Assembly: GCF_900156065.1 (NCBI RefSeq)
Contig: NZ_FTNF01000005.1
Coordinates: 248,001 to 312,000 of the forward strand
DNA: 64,000 bases
Direction: 5' to 3'
Origin: Micromonospora avicenniae
Lineage (GTDB): Bacteria > Actinomycetota > Actinomycetes > Mycobacteriales > Micromonosporaceae
Each line of letters opens with the position of its first letter. Within the stretch, counting starts at the first letter, position 1. Made by a program: the position numbers and the translations under genes. Under the pieces are notes generated by a model, which saw nothing but the letters and a program-made list of their open reading frames with translations, made no database searches and was not told the DNA's origin. This document shows positions 1 through 8,161 of this stretch, one piece after another.

Positions 1-3000
1 GCAGGCGCGCGTATCCGGCCTCCGTGATGAACCCGTCGTGCACGAGCCCGGTGAGCTGGTTGCGGATGTCGGCCAACGCGGCCACCACCGCCAGGTTCTT
101 CGTCGCACCGAGCCGCTGCTCCACCGTGTACGCGGCGGCGAGCACCCGGCGTGCCCGCTCCATCACCTCGACCACCGTGTCGATCAGGTCGGCGCGGACC
201 CGTTCGCGCAGCGCGGCGAAGCCGTCGGCGTCCCAGGCCGGGCCGCCCGCGTCGGTGACCAGCTTGTCGATCGCCGCGCCGGCCGCGTCCTCGATGAGCG
301 CCTGCACCCCGCCGTGCGGGTTACGGCTGAGCGCCAGCTTCGCCTCGTTGGACAACCGCCCCTGGAGGAACTTCGCCGGTGACGGCACGGTCAGCCGCAG
401 CAGCCGCCGCGTGCCCGCCCAGTGCGCCGCCTCCGCCTCGGGCGCCGAGTCGAAGACCCGTACGCCGACGGTGGCGCCCTCGTCGACCAGCGCCGGGTAC
501 GCCGTCACCGCGTACCCCGCCCGGACCTGTTCGATGGTGCGGGGCAGGGTGCCGATGCTCCACTCGCGCAACCCGGTGCGGGCCACGTCCGGCGCGGCGG
601 CCGCCACCACCTGCCGTACCTCGGTCTTCAGCTGCCGTTGCAGCGCCGGCAGGTCCTTGCCCTCGGCGACCGGTTTGTCGTCCTCGCCGAGCACCCGGAA
701 GGTGACGCGCAGGTGCGCCGGCAGTTTCGCCGGTTCCCAGGCGTCGCGGGGCACGGTGACCCCGGTCATCCGGCGCAGCTGGCGGGTCAGGGCGTCGAGC
801 AGCGGTTCCTCGCCGGCGGGCATGGCGGCGAGCGCCGCCCGGGCGTAGTCGGGCACCGGGACGAAGTTGCGGCGCAGCGCCTTGGGCAGTGAGCGGATAA
901 GCGCGATGACCATTTCCTCACGCAGCCCCGGCACCTGCCAGTCGAAGGTCTCCGCCGGCACCTGGTTGAGCAGGGGCAGCGGAATGTCCACCGTGACGCC
1001 GTCGCTGGCCGTACCCGGTTCGAAGGTGTAGGTCAGCGGCAACGCCACCCCGTCGGCCCGCCACTCGTCCGGGTAGTCGGCCTCGTCGACCCCGCCGCGG
1101 CCCTCGTTGACCAGCAGCTCGCGGGTGAAGGTGAGCAGGTCGGGCCGCTCCCGCCGGACCTGCTTCCACCAGGCGTCGAAGTGCCGGCCGGAGACGACGT
1201 CGGCGGGGATGCGCGCGTCGTAGAAGTCGAAGATCGTCTGGTCGTCGACGAGGATGTCCCGCCGCCGGGCCCGGTTCTCCAACTCCTCGATCTCGGTCAG
1301 CAGGCGCTGGTTGTCGCGCCAGAACTGGTGGTGGGTCTGCCAGTCGCCCTCGACGAGCGCGTGCCGGATGAACAGCTCCCGGCTGAGCGCCGGGTCGATC
1401 CGGCCGAAGTTGACCTTCCGCGAGGTGACCAGCGGGACGCCGTAGAGGGTCACCTTCTCGTAGGCCATCACGGCCGCCTGCTTCTTCTCCCAGTGCGGCT
1501 CGCTGTAGCTGCGCTTCACCAGGTGCTGGGCGAGGGGCTCCACCCACTCCGGCTCGACCCGGCCGGCGATCCGGCCCCAGAGCCGGGACGTCTCCACCAA
1601 CTCGGCGGCCATCACCCAGCGCGGCGGCTTGCGGAACAGCGCCGAGCCGGGGAAGAGCGCGAACTTCGCGCCCCGGGCGCCGAGGTATTCGTTCTTCTGC
1701 GCGTCCTTCAGGCCCACGTGGGAGAGCAGCCCGGCCAGCAGCGACTGGTGCACCTTCGGGGTGTCGATCTCCTCCGGCAGGTCCGCGCCGCCGCCACGCC
1801 GGCCGCCGTCGGTCGCGCCGGCCTCCCGCGCCGGTCGCCCACCACGACCCCGGCCCTCCTCGGGCGTACGCAGCACCTGGCGCAGCTGGCTGACGATGTC
1901 CTGCCACTCGCGTACCCGCAGGTAGTTGAGGTACTCGGCCTTGCACATCCGGCGGAAGGCGCTGGAGGACAGGGTCCGCTGCTGCTCCCGCAGGTAGCGC
2001 CAGAGGTTCAGCAGCGCCACGAAGTCCGACTCCCGGTCGGTGAACCGGGCGTGTGCCTGGTCGGCCTGGGCCTGCTTGTCGGCCGGCCGCTCCCGTGGGT
2101 CCTGGATCGACAGCGCCGCCGCGATCACCATGACCTCGGTGGCGCAGCCGTTGCGCTCACCCTCGACCACCATGCGGGCCAGCCTCGGGTCGACGGGCAG
2201 TTGCGCCAGCCGGCGCCCGAGCGGGGTGAGCCGCTTCGCCGGGTCGGGCTCGGTCGGGTCCAACCCGCCCAGCTCGTGCAGCAGGTTGACGCCGTCGGTG
2301 ATGTTGCGCCGGTCCGGCGGCTCGATGAACGGAAACGCGGCGATGTCGCCGAGCCCGATCGCGGTCATCTGGAGGATCACGGAGGCCAGGTTCGTCCGCA
2401 GGATCTCCGGGTCGGTGAACTCCGGTCGGGAGAGGAAGTCCTGCTCGTCGTAGAGGCGGATGCAGATGCCGTCCGAGGTGCGGCCGCAGCGTCCCTTGCG
2501 CTGGTTCGCCGACGCCTGCGAGACCGGTTCGATCGGCAGCCGCTGCACCTTGAGCCGGTTGCTGTACCGCGAGATACGGGCGGTGCCGGGATCGACCACG
2601 TACTTGATGCCGGGCACGGTCAGCGAGGTCTCCGCCACGTTGGTCGCCAGTACCACCCGCCGCCCGCCGTGCGGGGCGAACACGCGGTGCTGTTCGGCGG
2701 CGGAGAGCCGGGCGTACAACGGCAGGATCTCGGTGCCACGCAGCAGCGGCTTCTTCTCCACCAGCCGGCTCAGCGCGTCGGCGGTGTCGCGGATCTCCCG
2801 CTCGCCGCTGAGGAAGACCAGGATGTCGCCCGGGCCCTCGGCGGCCAGTTCCTCGACGGCGTCGCCGATCGCCTGGATCTGGTCGCGGACGTTCTCCTCG
2901 TCCCCGTCCTCCTCGTCCGACTCGCTGACCTCGACCAGCGGCCGGTACCGCACCTCCACCGGGTACGTCCGTCCGGAGACCTCGATGACCGGCGCGGGAT

Positions 3001-3751
3001 TGCCCCCGGCGTCGGCGAAGTGCCGGGCGAAGCGGTCGGTCTCGATGGTCGCCGAGGTGATGACCACCTTGAGGTCGGGGCGACGGGGCAGCAGCTGCTT
3101 CAGGTAGCCGAGGATGAAGTCGATGTTGAGGCTGCGCTCGTGCGCCTCGTCGATGATCAGGGTGTCGTACTGGCGGAGCATCCGGTCGGTCTGCAGCTCG
3201 GCGAGCAGGATGCCGTCGGTCATCAGCTTCACCAGGCTGCGGTCGCCGACCTGGTCGGTGAAGCGGACCTTGTAGCCGATCACGTCACCCAGTTCGGTGC
3301 CGAGCTCGTCGGCGATCCGGTCGGCGACCGTACGCGCGGCCAGCCGCCGCGGCTGGGTGTGCCCGATCAGCCCGTTGATCCCGCGCCCCAGCTCCAGGCA
3401 GATCTTGGGCAGCTGGGTGGTCTTTCCGGAGCCGGTCTCGCCGGCCACGATCACCACCTGGTGGTCCCGGATCGCGGCGGCGAGGTCGTCCTTGCGCTCG
3501 CTCACCGGCAGGCCGGCCGGATACGTGATCGTCGGCACCGCGGCCCGCCGGTCGGCGAGCCGCTGCTCGGCCCGCTCGACCTCGGTGGCGATCTCGGTCA
3601 GCGCCGCGGCCCGCCGCTGCGGGTCGCGGAGCTTGCGGACGCCGTCCAGCCGACGCTGGAGTCTGCGCTGGTCGCGGAACATCAGGGGGGCGAGGCGGCG
3701 GTGCAGCTCCCGGACGGTGTCAGGAGCGGCGGGTACGGCTGGATTCTGCAT
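1..3751 (-). CDS. hrpA: ATP-dependent RNA helicase HrpA (DEAH box), 3' end off the window
   Basis: DEAH-box RNA helicase of the HrpA family, expected to unwind structured RNA in the cytoplasm. Reading leftwards from the ATG at 3751 the frame stays open to the window edge, about 1250 codons of the roughly 1300 usual for HrpA. Visible are Walker A GETGSGKTT near residues 104-112 and the DEAH box near 201-204 within LIIDEAHERSLNID. The long C-terminal part matches the HrpA rather than the shorter HrpB layout. The left end and stop codon are missing. Start chosen because the N-terminus MQNPAVPAAPDTVRELHRRL leads directly into the family-type helical lead-in. Confidence 0.93.
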   Translation of the reverse strand, partial: MQNPAVPAAPDTVRELHRRLAPLMFRDQRRLQRRLDGVRKLRDPQRRAAALTEIATEVERAEQRLADRRAAVPTITYPAGLPVSERKDDLAAAIRDHQVVIVAGETGSGKTTQLPKICLELGRGINGLIGHTQPRRLAARTVADRIADELGTELGDVIGYKVRFTDQVGDRSLVKLMTDGILLAELQTDRMLRQYDTLIIDEAHERSLNIDFILGYLKQLLPRRPDLKVVITSATIETDRFARHFADAGGNPAPVIEVSGRTYPVEVRYRPLVEVSESDEEDGDEENVRDQIQAIGDAVEELAAEGPGDILVFLSGEREIRDTADALSRLVEKKPLLRGTEILPLYARLSAAEQHRVFAPHGGRRVVLATNVAETSLTVPGIKYVVDPGTARISRYSNRLKVQRLPIEPVSQASANQRKGRCGRTSDGICIRLYDEQDFLSRPEFTDPEILRTNLASVILQMTAIGLGDIAAFPFIEPPDRRNITDGVNLLHELGGLDPTEPDPAKRLTPLGRRLAQLPVDPRLARMVVEGERNGCATEVMVIAAALSIQDPRERPADKQAQADQAHARFTDRESDFVALLNLWRYLREQQRTLSSSAFRRMCKAEYLNYLRVREWQDIVSQLRQVLRTPEEGRGRGGRPAREAGATDGGRRGGGADLPEEIDTPKVHQSLLAGLLSHVGLKDAQKNEYLGARGAKFALFPGSALFRKPPRWVMAAELVETSRLWGRIAGRVEPEWVEPLAQHLVKRSYSEPHWEKKQAAVMAYEKVTLYGVPLVTSRKVNFGRIDPALSRELFIRHALVEGDWQTHHQFWRDNQRLLTEIEELENRARRRDILVDDQTIFDFYDARIPADVVSGRHFDAWWKQVRRERPDLLTFTRELLVNEGRGGVDEADYPDEWRADGVALPLTYTFEPGTASDGVTVDIPLPLLNQVPAETFDWQVPGLREEMVIALIRSLPKALRRNFVPVPDYARAALAAMPAGEEPLLDALTRQLRRMTGVTVPRDAWEPAKLPAHLRVTFRVLGEDDKPVAEGKDLPALQRQLKTEVRQVVAAAAPDVARTGLREWSIGTLPRTIEQVRAGYAVTAYPALVDEGATVGVRVFDSAPEAEAAHWAGTRRLLRLTVPSPAKFLQGRLSNEAKLALSRNPHGGVQALIEDAAGAAIDKLVTDAGGPAWDADGFAALRERVRADLIDTVVEVMERARRVLAAAYTVEQRLGATKNLAVVAALADIRNQLTGLVHDGFITEAGYARL

Positions 3752-4077
3752 GTCGTCGCCAAGAATAGGCCGCCGCCCGGAAGCCGCCTCCTGGTTTACC
3801 GTCCGGCCCGCTCCAACCGGGCCGAGCCCCGCGTCGATGCGCGCTGGCGCCTCAGGAGCGCCCGCCCGGCGCGGGGCTGACCCGCTGCGTTGATACCGCA
3901 CAGGCATATTGATGACTCCGGGGTATCGCGCTCGTCGAGACACCCCCGCCCTGCCCCGTCTGCGCCGCCAAGATCCTCCCGTGGCGAGGAATCCGCCGCG
4001 ACCGGGCGGCCGACCACCGGCCGGGTCTCGGCAGCCGGCCCGGTTAGAGTGGCCGCCGGACGACGACGGGGGGCGAT
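3752..4077. other. Intergenic region between hrpA and the deaminase gene
   Basis: A 326-base divergent spacer that must hold both promoters. It contains a GATACC...GGTATC inverted pair around 3894-3931 and a TTGATA at 3893, but no convincing paired -10 element. No gene is seen here. Confidence 0.5.
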
Positions 4078-4506
4078 ATGGAGATGCGGGACACCGACCG
4101 GGCGCTGGTGCAGGCGGCGACAGCCGTCGCCAAGCTGCGTTGCCGCAGCGAGAACCACACGGTCGCCGCCGCGGCCCGGTCCGCCGACGGCCGGGTCTTC
4201 ACCGGGGTGAACGTCTACCACTTCACGGGCGGACCCTGCGCGGAGGTGGTCGCGATCGGCGCCGCCGCCACCCAGGGCGTCACCGAGCTGGAGACCATCG
4301 TCGCGGTGGGGGACCGGGGGCGTGGGGTGATCCCGCCGTGCGGGCGATGCCGGCAGGTGCTCCTGGACTACTTCCCGTCGATCCGGGTGATCGTCGGCCC
4401 GGCGGACGGGCTGCGTGTCGTGCCGATCGGCGACCTGCTTCCCGAGACGTACGTCTGGGCCGATCATCAGATCGACCCGGTGCCCGCGCCGCGGCCCGGC
4501 GACTGA
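4078..4506 (+). CDS. Blasticidin-S deaminase-like cytidine deaminase
   Basis: A 142-residue zinc deaminase. It carries CxE and PCxxC motifs: Cys54-Ala-Glu56 in GGPCAEVV and Cys88/Cys91 in PPCGRCRQVLLDY. Zinc ligands and catalytic Glu have the same residue numbers as in Aspergillus terreus blasticidin-S deaminase (BSD), and the block TGVNVYHFTGGPCAE matches my memory of BSD exactly. The C-terminal LLPETYVW also resembles BSD (LLPSGYVW). It is therefore closer to BSD than to ordinary Cdd. The substrate could be blasticidin S, a related aminoacyl nucleoside or plain cytidine. A G-rich stretch before the ATG (4068-4073) serves as the ribosome site. It stands alone, convergent with the YciI gene 34 bases downstream. 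Confidence 0.85.
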   Translation: MEMRDTDRALVQAATAVAKLRCRSENHTVAAAARSADGRVFTGVNVYHFTGGPCAEVVAIGAAATQGVTELETIVAVGDRGRGVIPPCGRCRQVLLDYFPSIRVIVGPADGLRVVPIGDLLPETYVWADHQIDPVPAPRPGD

Positions 4507-4540
4507 CCCGGCACAGGCAAGGCGCGGCCCGGTCGCGCGC

Positions 4541-4900
4541 TCAGTCCCCGGCCGCCGCCTCGAGCATCGAACGCGGCACCGGCACACCCTCGAACCGGAT
4601 GATGCCCTCCGGGACCATCCAGCTCATCACCCGCACCTCCAGCAGCCCGGCACGCACCGCAGGGTCGTTGTGGAAGAGCTCGCGCGCCATGTCCGGGTGC
4701 ACGGAGAGTACGACGAAGCCGCGGAGCCGTTCGTCGTCCGCCTCCACGAAGGGTCCGGCCGCGAGGACGAGGTCCTGCTCCACCAGTCCGGACTGGTGGG
4801 CCAGATGCGCGGCGTGCAACCGGTCGAACGCCTCCGGCGGCAACTGCGGGGCGTCGGTGGGTTGCGCCAGCAGGACGACCGTGTGCTGGTCGTATCGCAT
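4541..4900 (-). CDS. YciI family protein
   Basis: A 119-residue YCII-related protein with a ferredoxin-like alpha/beta fold. Such proteins are small dimeric enzymes or ligand binders of uncertain reaction. The pattern seen is a first strand HTVVLLAQP, a helix ending HLAHQSGL, then LVLAAGPFVEADDERLRGFVVLSV followed by ARELFHNDPAVRAGLLEVRV, typical of the family. No Shine-Dalgarno sequence precedes the ATG. Instead TAGGGT lies six bases upstream, suggesting a leaderless transcript. It is transcribed away from the siderophore operon. Confidence 0.8.
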   Translation of the reverse strand: MRYDQHTVVLLAQPTDAPQLPPEAFDRLHAAHLAHQSGLVEQDLVLAAGPFVEADDERLRGFVVLSVHPDMARELFHNDPAVRAGLLEVRVMSWMVPEGIIRFEGVPVPRSMLEAAAGD

Positions 4901-4906
4901 TTCCCC

Positions 4907-4912
4907 ACCCTA
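4907..4912 (-). promoter_or_regulatory. Leaderless-type -10 element for the YciI gene
   Basis: TAGGGT (TANNNT) followed by GGGGAA and then the ATG at 4900, so transcription would begin at or next to the start codon. No ribosome-binding site is present. Confidence 0.5.
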
Positions 4913-4985
4913 GGGGCGTACGTCCCCGCTGGTACCGGGTTCGCGACGTACGCGCAGGTCAACGAGGTTCGATATAGGGCCACCG

Positions 4986-4999
4986 TTAGGTGCGCCTAA
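4986..4999. promoter_or_regulatory. Partial IdeR/DtxR-type iron box
   Basis: TTAGGTGCGCCTAA is a near-perfect palindrome with the TTAGG/CCTAA half sites of DtxR-family boxes. It lies about 12 bases upstream of a fuller box and may be a second operator. Confidence 0.5.
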
Positions 5000-5010
5000 C
5001 CTGAGTCGGC

Positions 5011-5029
5011 TAAGGTAAGGCGAACCTAA
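5011..5029. promoter_or_regulatory. IdeR/DtxR iron box controlling the siderophore importer
   Basis: TAAGGTAAGGCGAACCTAA agrees with the DtxR/IdeR consensus TTAGGTTAGGCTAACCTAA at 16 of 19 positions and ends 21 bases before the GTG start of the first permease gene. An Fe2+-loaded IdeR/DmdR repressor bound here would shut the operon off in iron-replete cells. Confidence 0.8.
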
Positions 5030-5050
5030 GCGCGTAACCGCAGGAGTTTC

Positions 5051-6097
5051 GTGACCACCCTTCTCAGCCGGCCGGTCGAGGCCGGCAACCGCACCGGCAC
5101 CCGCAGCGGGCGCCGGATCGCGGTCACCGTCGCGGCCGCGCTCGTGCTGCTGCTCACCGTGCTTGCCAGCTTCGCGCTCGGCAGCCGGCAGCTCCCCGTC
5201 GACCAGGTGTGGCACGCCCTCGTGTCGCCGGACGGCGGCGAGGCGAGCACCATCGTCCGCGAGCTGCGCCTGCCCCGGACCGCCCTCGGTCTCGTCGTCG
5301 GCGTGGCGCTCGCCGTCGCCGGCGTACTCCTCCAGGCCCTCACCCGCAACCCGCTGGCCGAGCCACGGATCCTCGGCATCAGCGCCGGCGCCTCGTTCGG
5401 CGTGGTGCTGGCCATCTCCGTCTTCGGCGTGAGCACGCTCGCCGGGTACGTCTGGTTCGGCATCGGGGGCGCGTTCCTCGCCGGGCTGCTGGTCTTCGCC
5501 GTGGCCGCCCGCACCCGCGAGGGCGCCAGCCCGGTCACCCTCGCGCTGGTCGGCGCCGCCCTCGACGCCAGCCTCGGTTCCGTGGTGTACGCGCTGCTCA
5601 GCACCGACGTGCAGACCTTCGAGTCGTACCGCTTCTGGGTGGTCGGCGGGCTCACCGGGCGGGACGTGTCCGTCGCCGTGCAGGTGCTGCCGTTCCTGCT
5701 CGCCGGGCTCGTGCTGGCCGCGCTGGTCGCCCGCGGCCTGGACGCGCTCGCCCTCGGTGACGACGTGGCGCGTGGCCTCGGCAACCGCATCGGCCTGGTC
5801 CGTCTCGGCGGGGGCGTCGCCGCCGTCCTGCTCACCGGCGCGGCCGTCGCCGCCGCCGGGCCGATCGCGTTCGTCGGCCTGGCCGTGCCGCACCTGGCCC
5901 GGGCTCTGGTCGGCGCCGACCACCGCTGGACCCTCGCCGTCTCCGCGCTGCTCGGGCCGGCCCTGCTGCTCGGTGCCGACATCGTCGGCCGGCTCGTCGA
6001 CCCACCCAGCGAGGTGCCTGCCGGCATCATCACCGCGTTGATCGGCGCGCCGCTGCTCGCCATCCTGGTCCGCCGCGCGAAGGTGGTGACCGCGTGA
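5051..6097 (+). CDS. Iron-siderophore ABC transporter permease (FecCD family) 1
   Basis: A 348-residue FecCD-type membrane permease. It has about ten hydrophobic segments and the family's RxxRLPR (VRELRLPRTALGLVVG) and GxxxQxxxRNPLAxPxxLG (LLQALTRNPLAEPRILGIS) blocks near the N-terminus, plus GPIAFVGLAVPHLAR toward the C-terminus, the coupling region that contacts the ATPase. It pairs with the next gene as a heterodimeric channel for ferric siderophores. GTG start with AGGAG at 5042-5046. Iron boxes lie just upstream. Its last codons overlap the next start by four bases (GTGA), indicating translational coupling. Confidence 0.93.
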   Translation: MTTLLSRPVEAGNRTGTRSGRRIAVTVAAALVLLLTVLASFALGSRQLPVDQVWHALVSPDGGEASTIVRELRLPRTALGLVVGVALAVAGVLLQALTRNPLAEPRILGISAGASFGVVLAISVFGVSTLAGYVWFGIGGAFLAGLLVFAVAARTREGASPVTLALVGAALDASLGSVVYALLSTDVQTFESYRFWVVGGLTGRDVSVAVQVLPFLLAGLVLAALVARGLDALALGDDVARGLGNRIGLVRLGGGVAAVLLTGAAVAAAGPIAFVGLAVPHLARALVGADHRWTLAVSALLGPALLLGADIVGRLVDPPSEVPAGIITALIGAPLLAILVRRAKVVTA

Positions 6098-7197
6098 CCG
6101 CCCCCAGCCGTGCTCGGACCGTCGCCGCGACGACCGGCGAACCCGTCGCCACTCCGTCCGTCGCCGCTCGCCTGCCCGGCCGCTCGCTGCTGCGGCTCGG
6201 TCCGCTCAGCCTGCAGATCCGCCGCCGCTCGGTGCTGGTCGCCGCCGTCCTCGTGGTGCTGCTCGCCGCGGCCGCCGTGCTGAGTCTCTCCCTCGGCACC
6301 CCGTACGTCGCCCCGGCCGACGTGCTGCACGCGCTCTCCGGCGCCGGCACCCCGTACGACCTGGTCGTCCTCGACCTGCGGCTGCCCCGGGTGGTGCTCG
6401 CCGCGGTGGCCGGCGCGGCGTTCGGCGTGGCCGGCACGCTGATCCAGAGCGTGGCGCGCAACCCGCTCGCCAGCCCGGACGTCATCGGCATCACCCAGGG
6501 CGCCGGCCTCGCCGCGACCATCGCGTTGACCAGTGGCGCGGCGGCGGTGGTGGTCGCACCGGCGGCGCTGGCCGGTGGCCTGGTCGCCGCCGTCGTGGTG
6601 CTCGCCCTCGGCGCGCGGCACGGACTGGCCGCGCAGCGGTTCGTGCTGGCCGGTGTGGCGGTCGCGTTCGCACTGCGGGCGCTCACCGAGATCGTCATGA
6701 TCACTGCCGAGGCCATCGACGGGCAGCGTGCCCAGATCTGGCTGGTCGGCACTCTGGCCGGCAAGGGCTGGGCCGAGGCCGCCTGGATCGGCGGCGCCCT
6801 GCTCGTGCTGCTGCCGGTGTTGGCCTGGGCCGGCTGGGCATTGAACAGCAGCGCCCTCGACGACGACACCGCCCGGGGCATCGGATTGCGCCCCGTGGCC
6901 CGCCGGATCGGGCTCGCCGGCGCCGGCGTGCTCGTCGCCGCGATGGTCACCGCCCAGGTCGGCGCGGTCGACTTCGTGGCGCTGGTGGCACCGCAGGTGG
7001 CCCGCCGGCTCGTCCGCTCCGAACGTCCACCACTTGTCTGCGCCGCGCTGCTCGGCGCGCTGCTGCTGGTGCTGGCCGATCTCGCCGGGCGGCGACTCTT
7101 CGCCCCGACGCAACTGCCGGCCGGCGTGCTGACCGCCGCCATCGGTGGCCCGTACCTGATGTACCTGCTGCTCCGCGGCCGTAAGAGGTCGTCGTGA
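6094..7197 (+). CDS. Iron-siderophore ABC transporter permease (FecCD family) 2
   Basis: A 367-residue second FecCD permease subunit. It begins with a longer cytoplasmic tail (about 35 residues) and then hydrophobic helices. DLRLPRVVLAAVAGAAFGVAG and SVARNPLASPDVIGI are the family blocks. The C-terminal coupling region reads VDFVALVAPQVARRLV, a little diverged from the first permease. GTG start overlaps the first permease stop by four bases. It acts with the neighbouring permease, ATPase and lipoprotein. Confidence 0.92.
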   Translation: MTAPSRARTVAATTGEPVATPSVAARLPGRSLLRLGPLSLQIRRRSVLVAAVLVVLLAAAAVLSLSLGTPYVAPADVLHALSGAGTPYDLVVLDLRLPRVVLAAVAGAAFGVAGTLIQSVARNPLASPDVIGITQGAGLAATIALTSGAAAVVVAPAALAGGLVAAVVVLALGARHGLAAQRFVLAGVAVAFALRALTEIVMITAEAIDGQRAQIWLVGTLAGKGWAEAAWIGGALLVLLPVLAWAGWALNSSALDDDTARGIGLRPVARRIGLAGAGVLVAAMVTAQVGAVDFVALVAPQVARRLVRSERPPLVCAALLGALLLVLADLAGRRLFAPTQLPAGVLTAAIGGPYLMYLLLRGRKRSS

Positions 7198-7243
7198 CTG
7201 GCCTTCCCCATCCCTATTCGTCGACCACCCTTCGGGAGGCGTG

Positions 7244-8161
7244 ATGCTCTCCACCCGCGACCTGGTCGCCGGCTACGACGAGCGGACCGTGCTGGACGGG
7301 CTGGACCTGGAACTGCCCGCCGACGCGTTCACCGTGATCGTCGGGCCGAACGCCTGCGGCAAGTCGACGCTGCTGCGGACGCTGGCCCGGCTGATCGCCC
7401 CGCGCAGCGGCAGCGTGCTGCTGGACGGCAAGGCCATCCAGGAACTGCCCACCCGGGAGGTCGCCCGGCGGCTCGCCGTCCTGCCGCAGAGTCCCCTGGT
7501 GCCCGAGGGGGTCACCGTCGCCGACCTGGTTGGTCGCGGGCGGCAGCCGTACCAGCGCTGGTGGCGGCAGTGGTCGGAGGAGGACAGCGCCGCGGTGGAG
7601 CGGGCGATGGTCCTCGCCGACGTCGCCGGCCTCGCGGACCGGCCGGTGGACACGCTCTCCGGTGGCCAGCGCCAGCGGGTGTGGATCGCCATGACCCTCG
7701 CCCAGGACACCGAGGCGCTGCTGCTGGACGAGCCGACCACCTTCCTCGACCTGGCCCACCAGGTGGAGGTGCTGGACCTGCTGCACCGGTTGCGCGTCGA
7801 GCGGGGCCGGACCGTGGTCGCCGTGCTGCACGACCTCAACCAGGCCGCCCGGTACGCCGACCACCTGGTCGCCATGCGGGCCGGCGCCGTGGTGGCCGCC
7901 GGGCCGCCACGCGAGATCCTCGACGCGGACCTGGTCCGCGAGGTGTTCGGGCTGGACTGCGTGGTCGTGCCCTGCCCGGTGACCGGGGCGCCGCTGGTGG
8001 TGCCCGCGCTCACCAGCCCCACCCTGGCCACCACGACGGTCGTGCCGTCCGGTGCCGCCCCGTCGGCCCTCGATGCCACCTCACCCACCGGATCCACCGG
8101 TGTCACCCCAGCCGGCAGCGAAAACGCTCTCGCCGGTTCGTATCCTTCGGAAGGACACTGA
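7244..8161 (+). CDS. Iron-siderophore ABC transporter ATP-binding protein
   Basis: A 305-residue ABC ATPase powering ferric-siderophore uptake. Visible are Walker A GPNACGKST (residues 34-42), a Q-loop LAVLPQSP, the signature LSGGQRQRVWIA, Walker B LLLDEPTTFLD and the H-loop VAVLHDLNQ, as in FepC/FhuC. ATG 7244 is preferred over GTG 7241 because GGGAGG at 7234-7239 sits at a workable distance only from the ATG. Odd feature: after the family-typical end the protein continues about 50 residues rich in Pro, Ser, Thr and Gly before a stop that overlaps the next ATG by one base. Confidence 0.92.
   Translation: MLSTRDLVAGYDERTVLDGLDLELPADAFTVIVGPNACGKSTLLRTLARLIAPRSGSVLLDGKAIQELPTREVARRLAVLPQSPLVPEGVTVADLVGRGRQPYQRWWRQWSEEDSAAVERAMVLADVAGLADRPVDTLSGGQRQRVWIAMTLAQDTEALLLDEPTTFLDLAHQVEVLDLLHRLRVERGRTVVAVLHDLNQAARYADHLVAMRAGAVVAAGPPREILDADLVREVFGLDCVVVPCPVTGAPLVVPALTSPTLATTTVVPSGAAPSALDATSPTGSTGVTPAGSENALAGSYPSEGH

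Noticed and set aside
1181-3880. 899-codon open frame on the plus strand
   Set aside because: Low-complexity antisense frame of hrpA; no family pattern, while the minus strand has all DEAH-helicase motifs.
5026-7254. 742-codon minus-strand frame opposite the permeases
   Set aside because: Gly/Gln/His-rich antisense artefact of GC-rich codons; the plus-strand permeases have clear family blocks and coupling overlaps.
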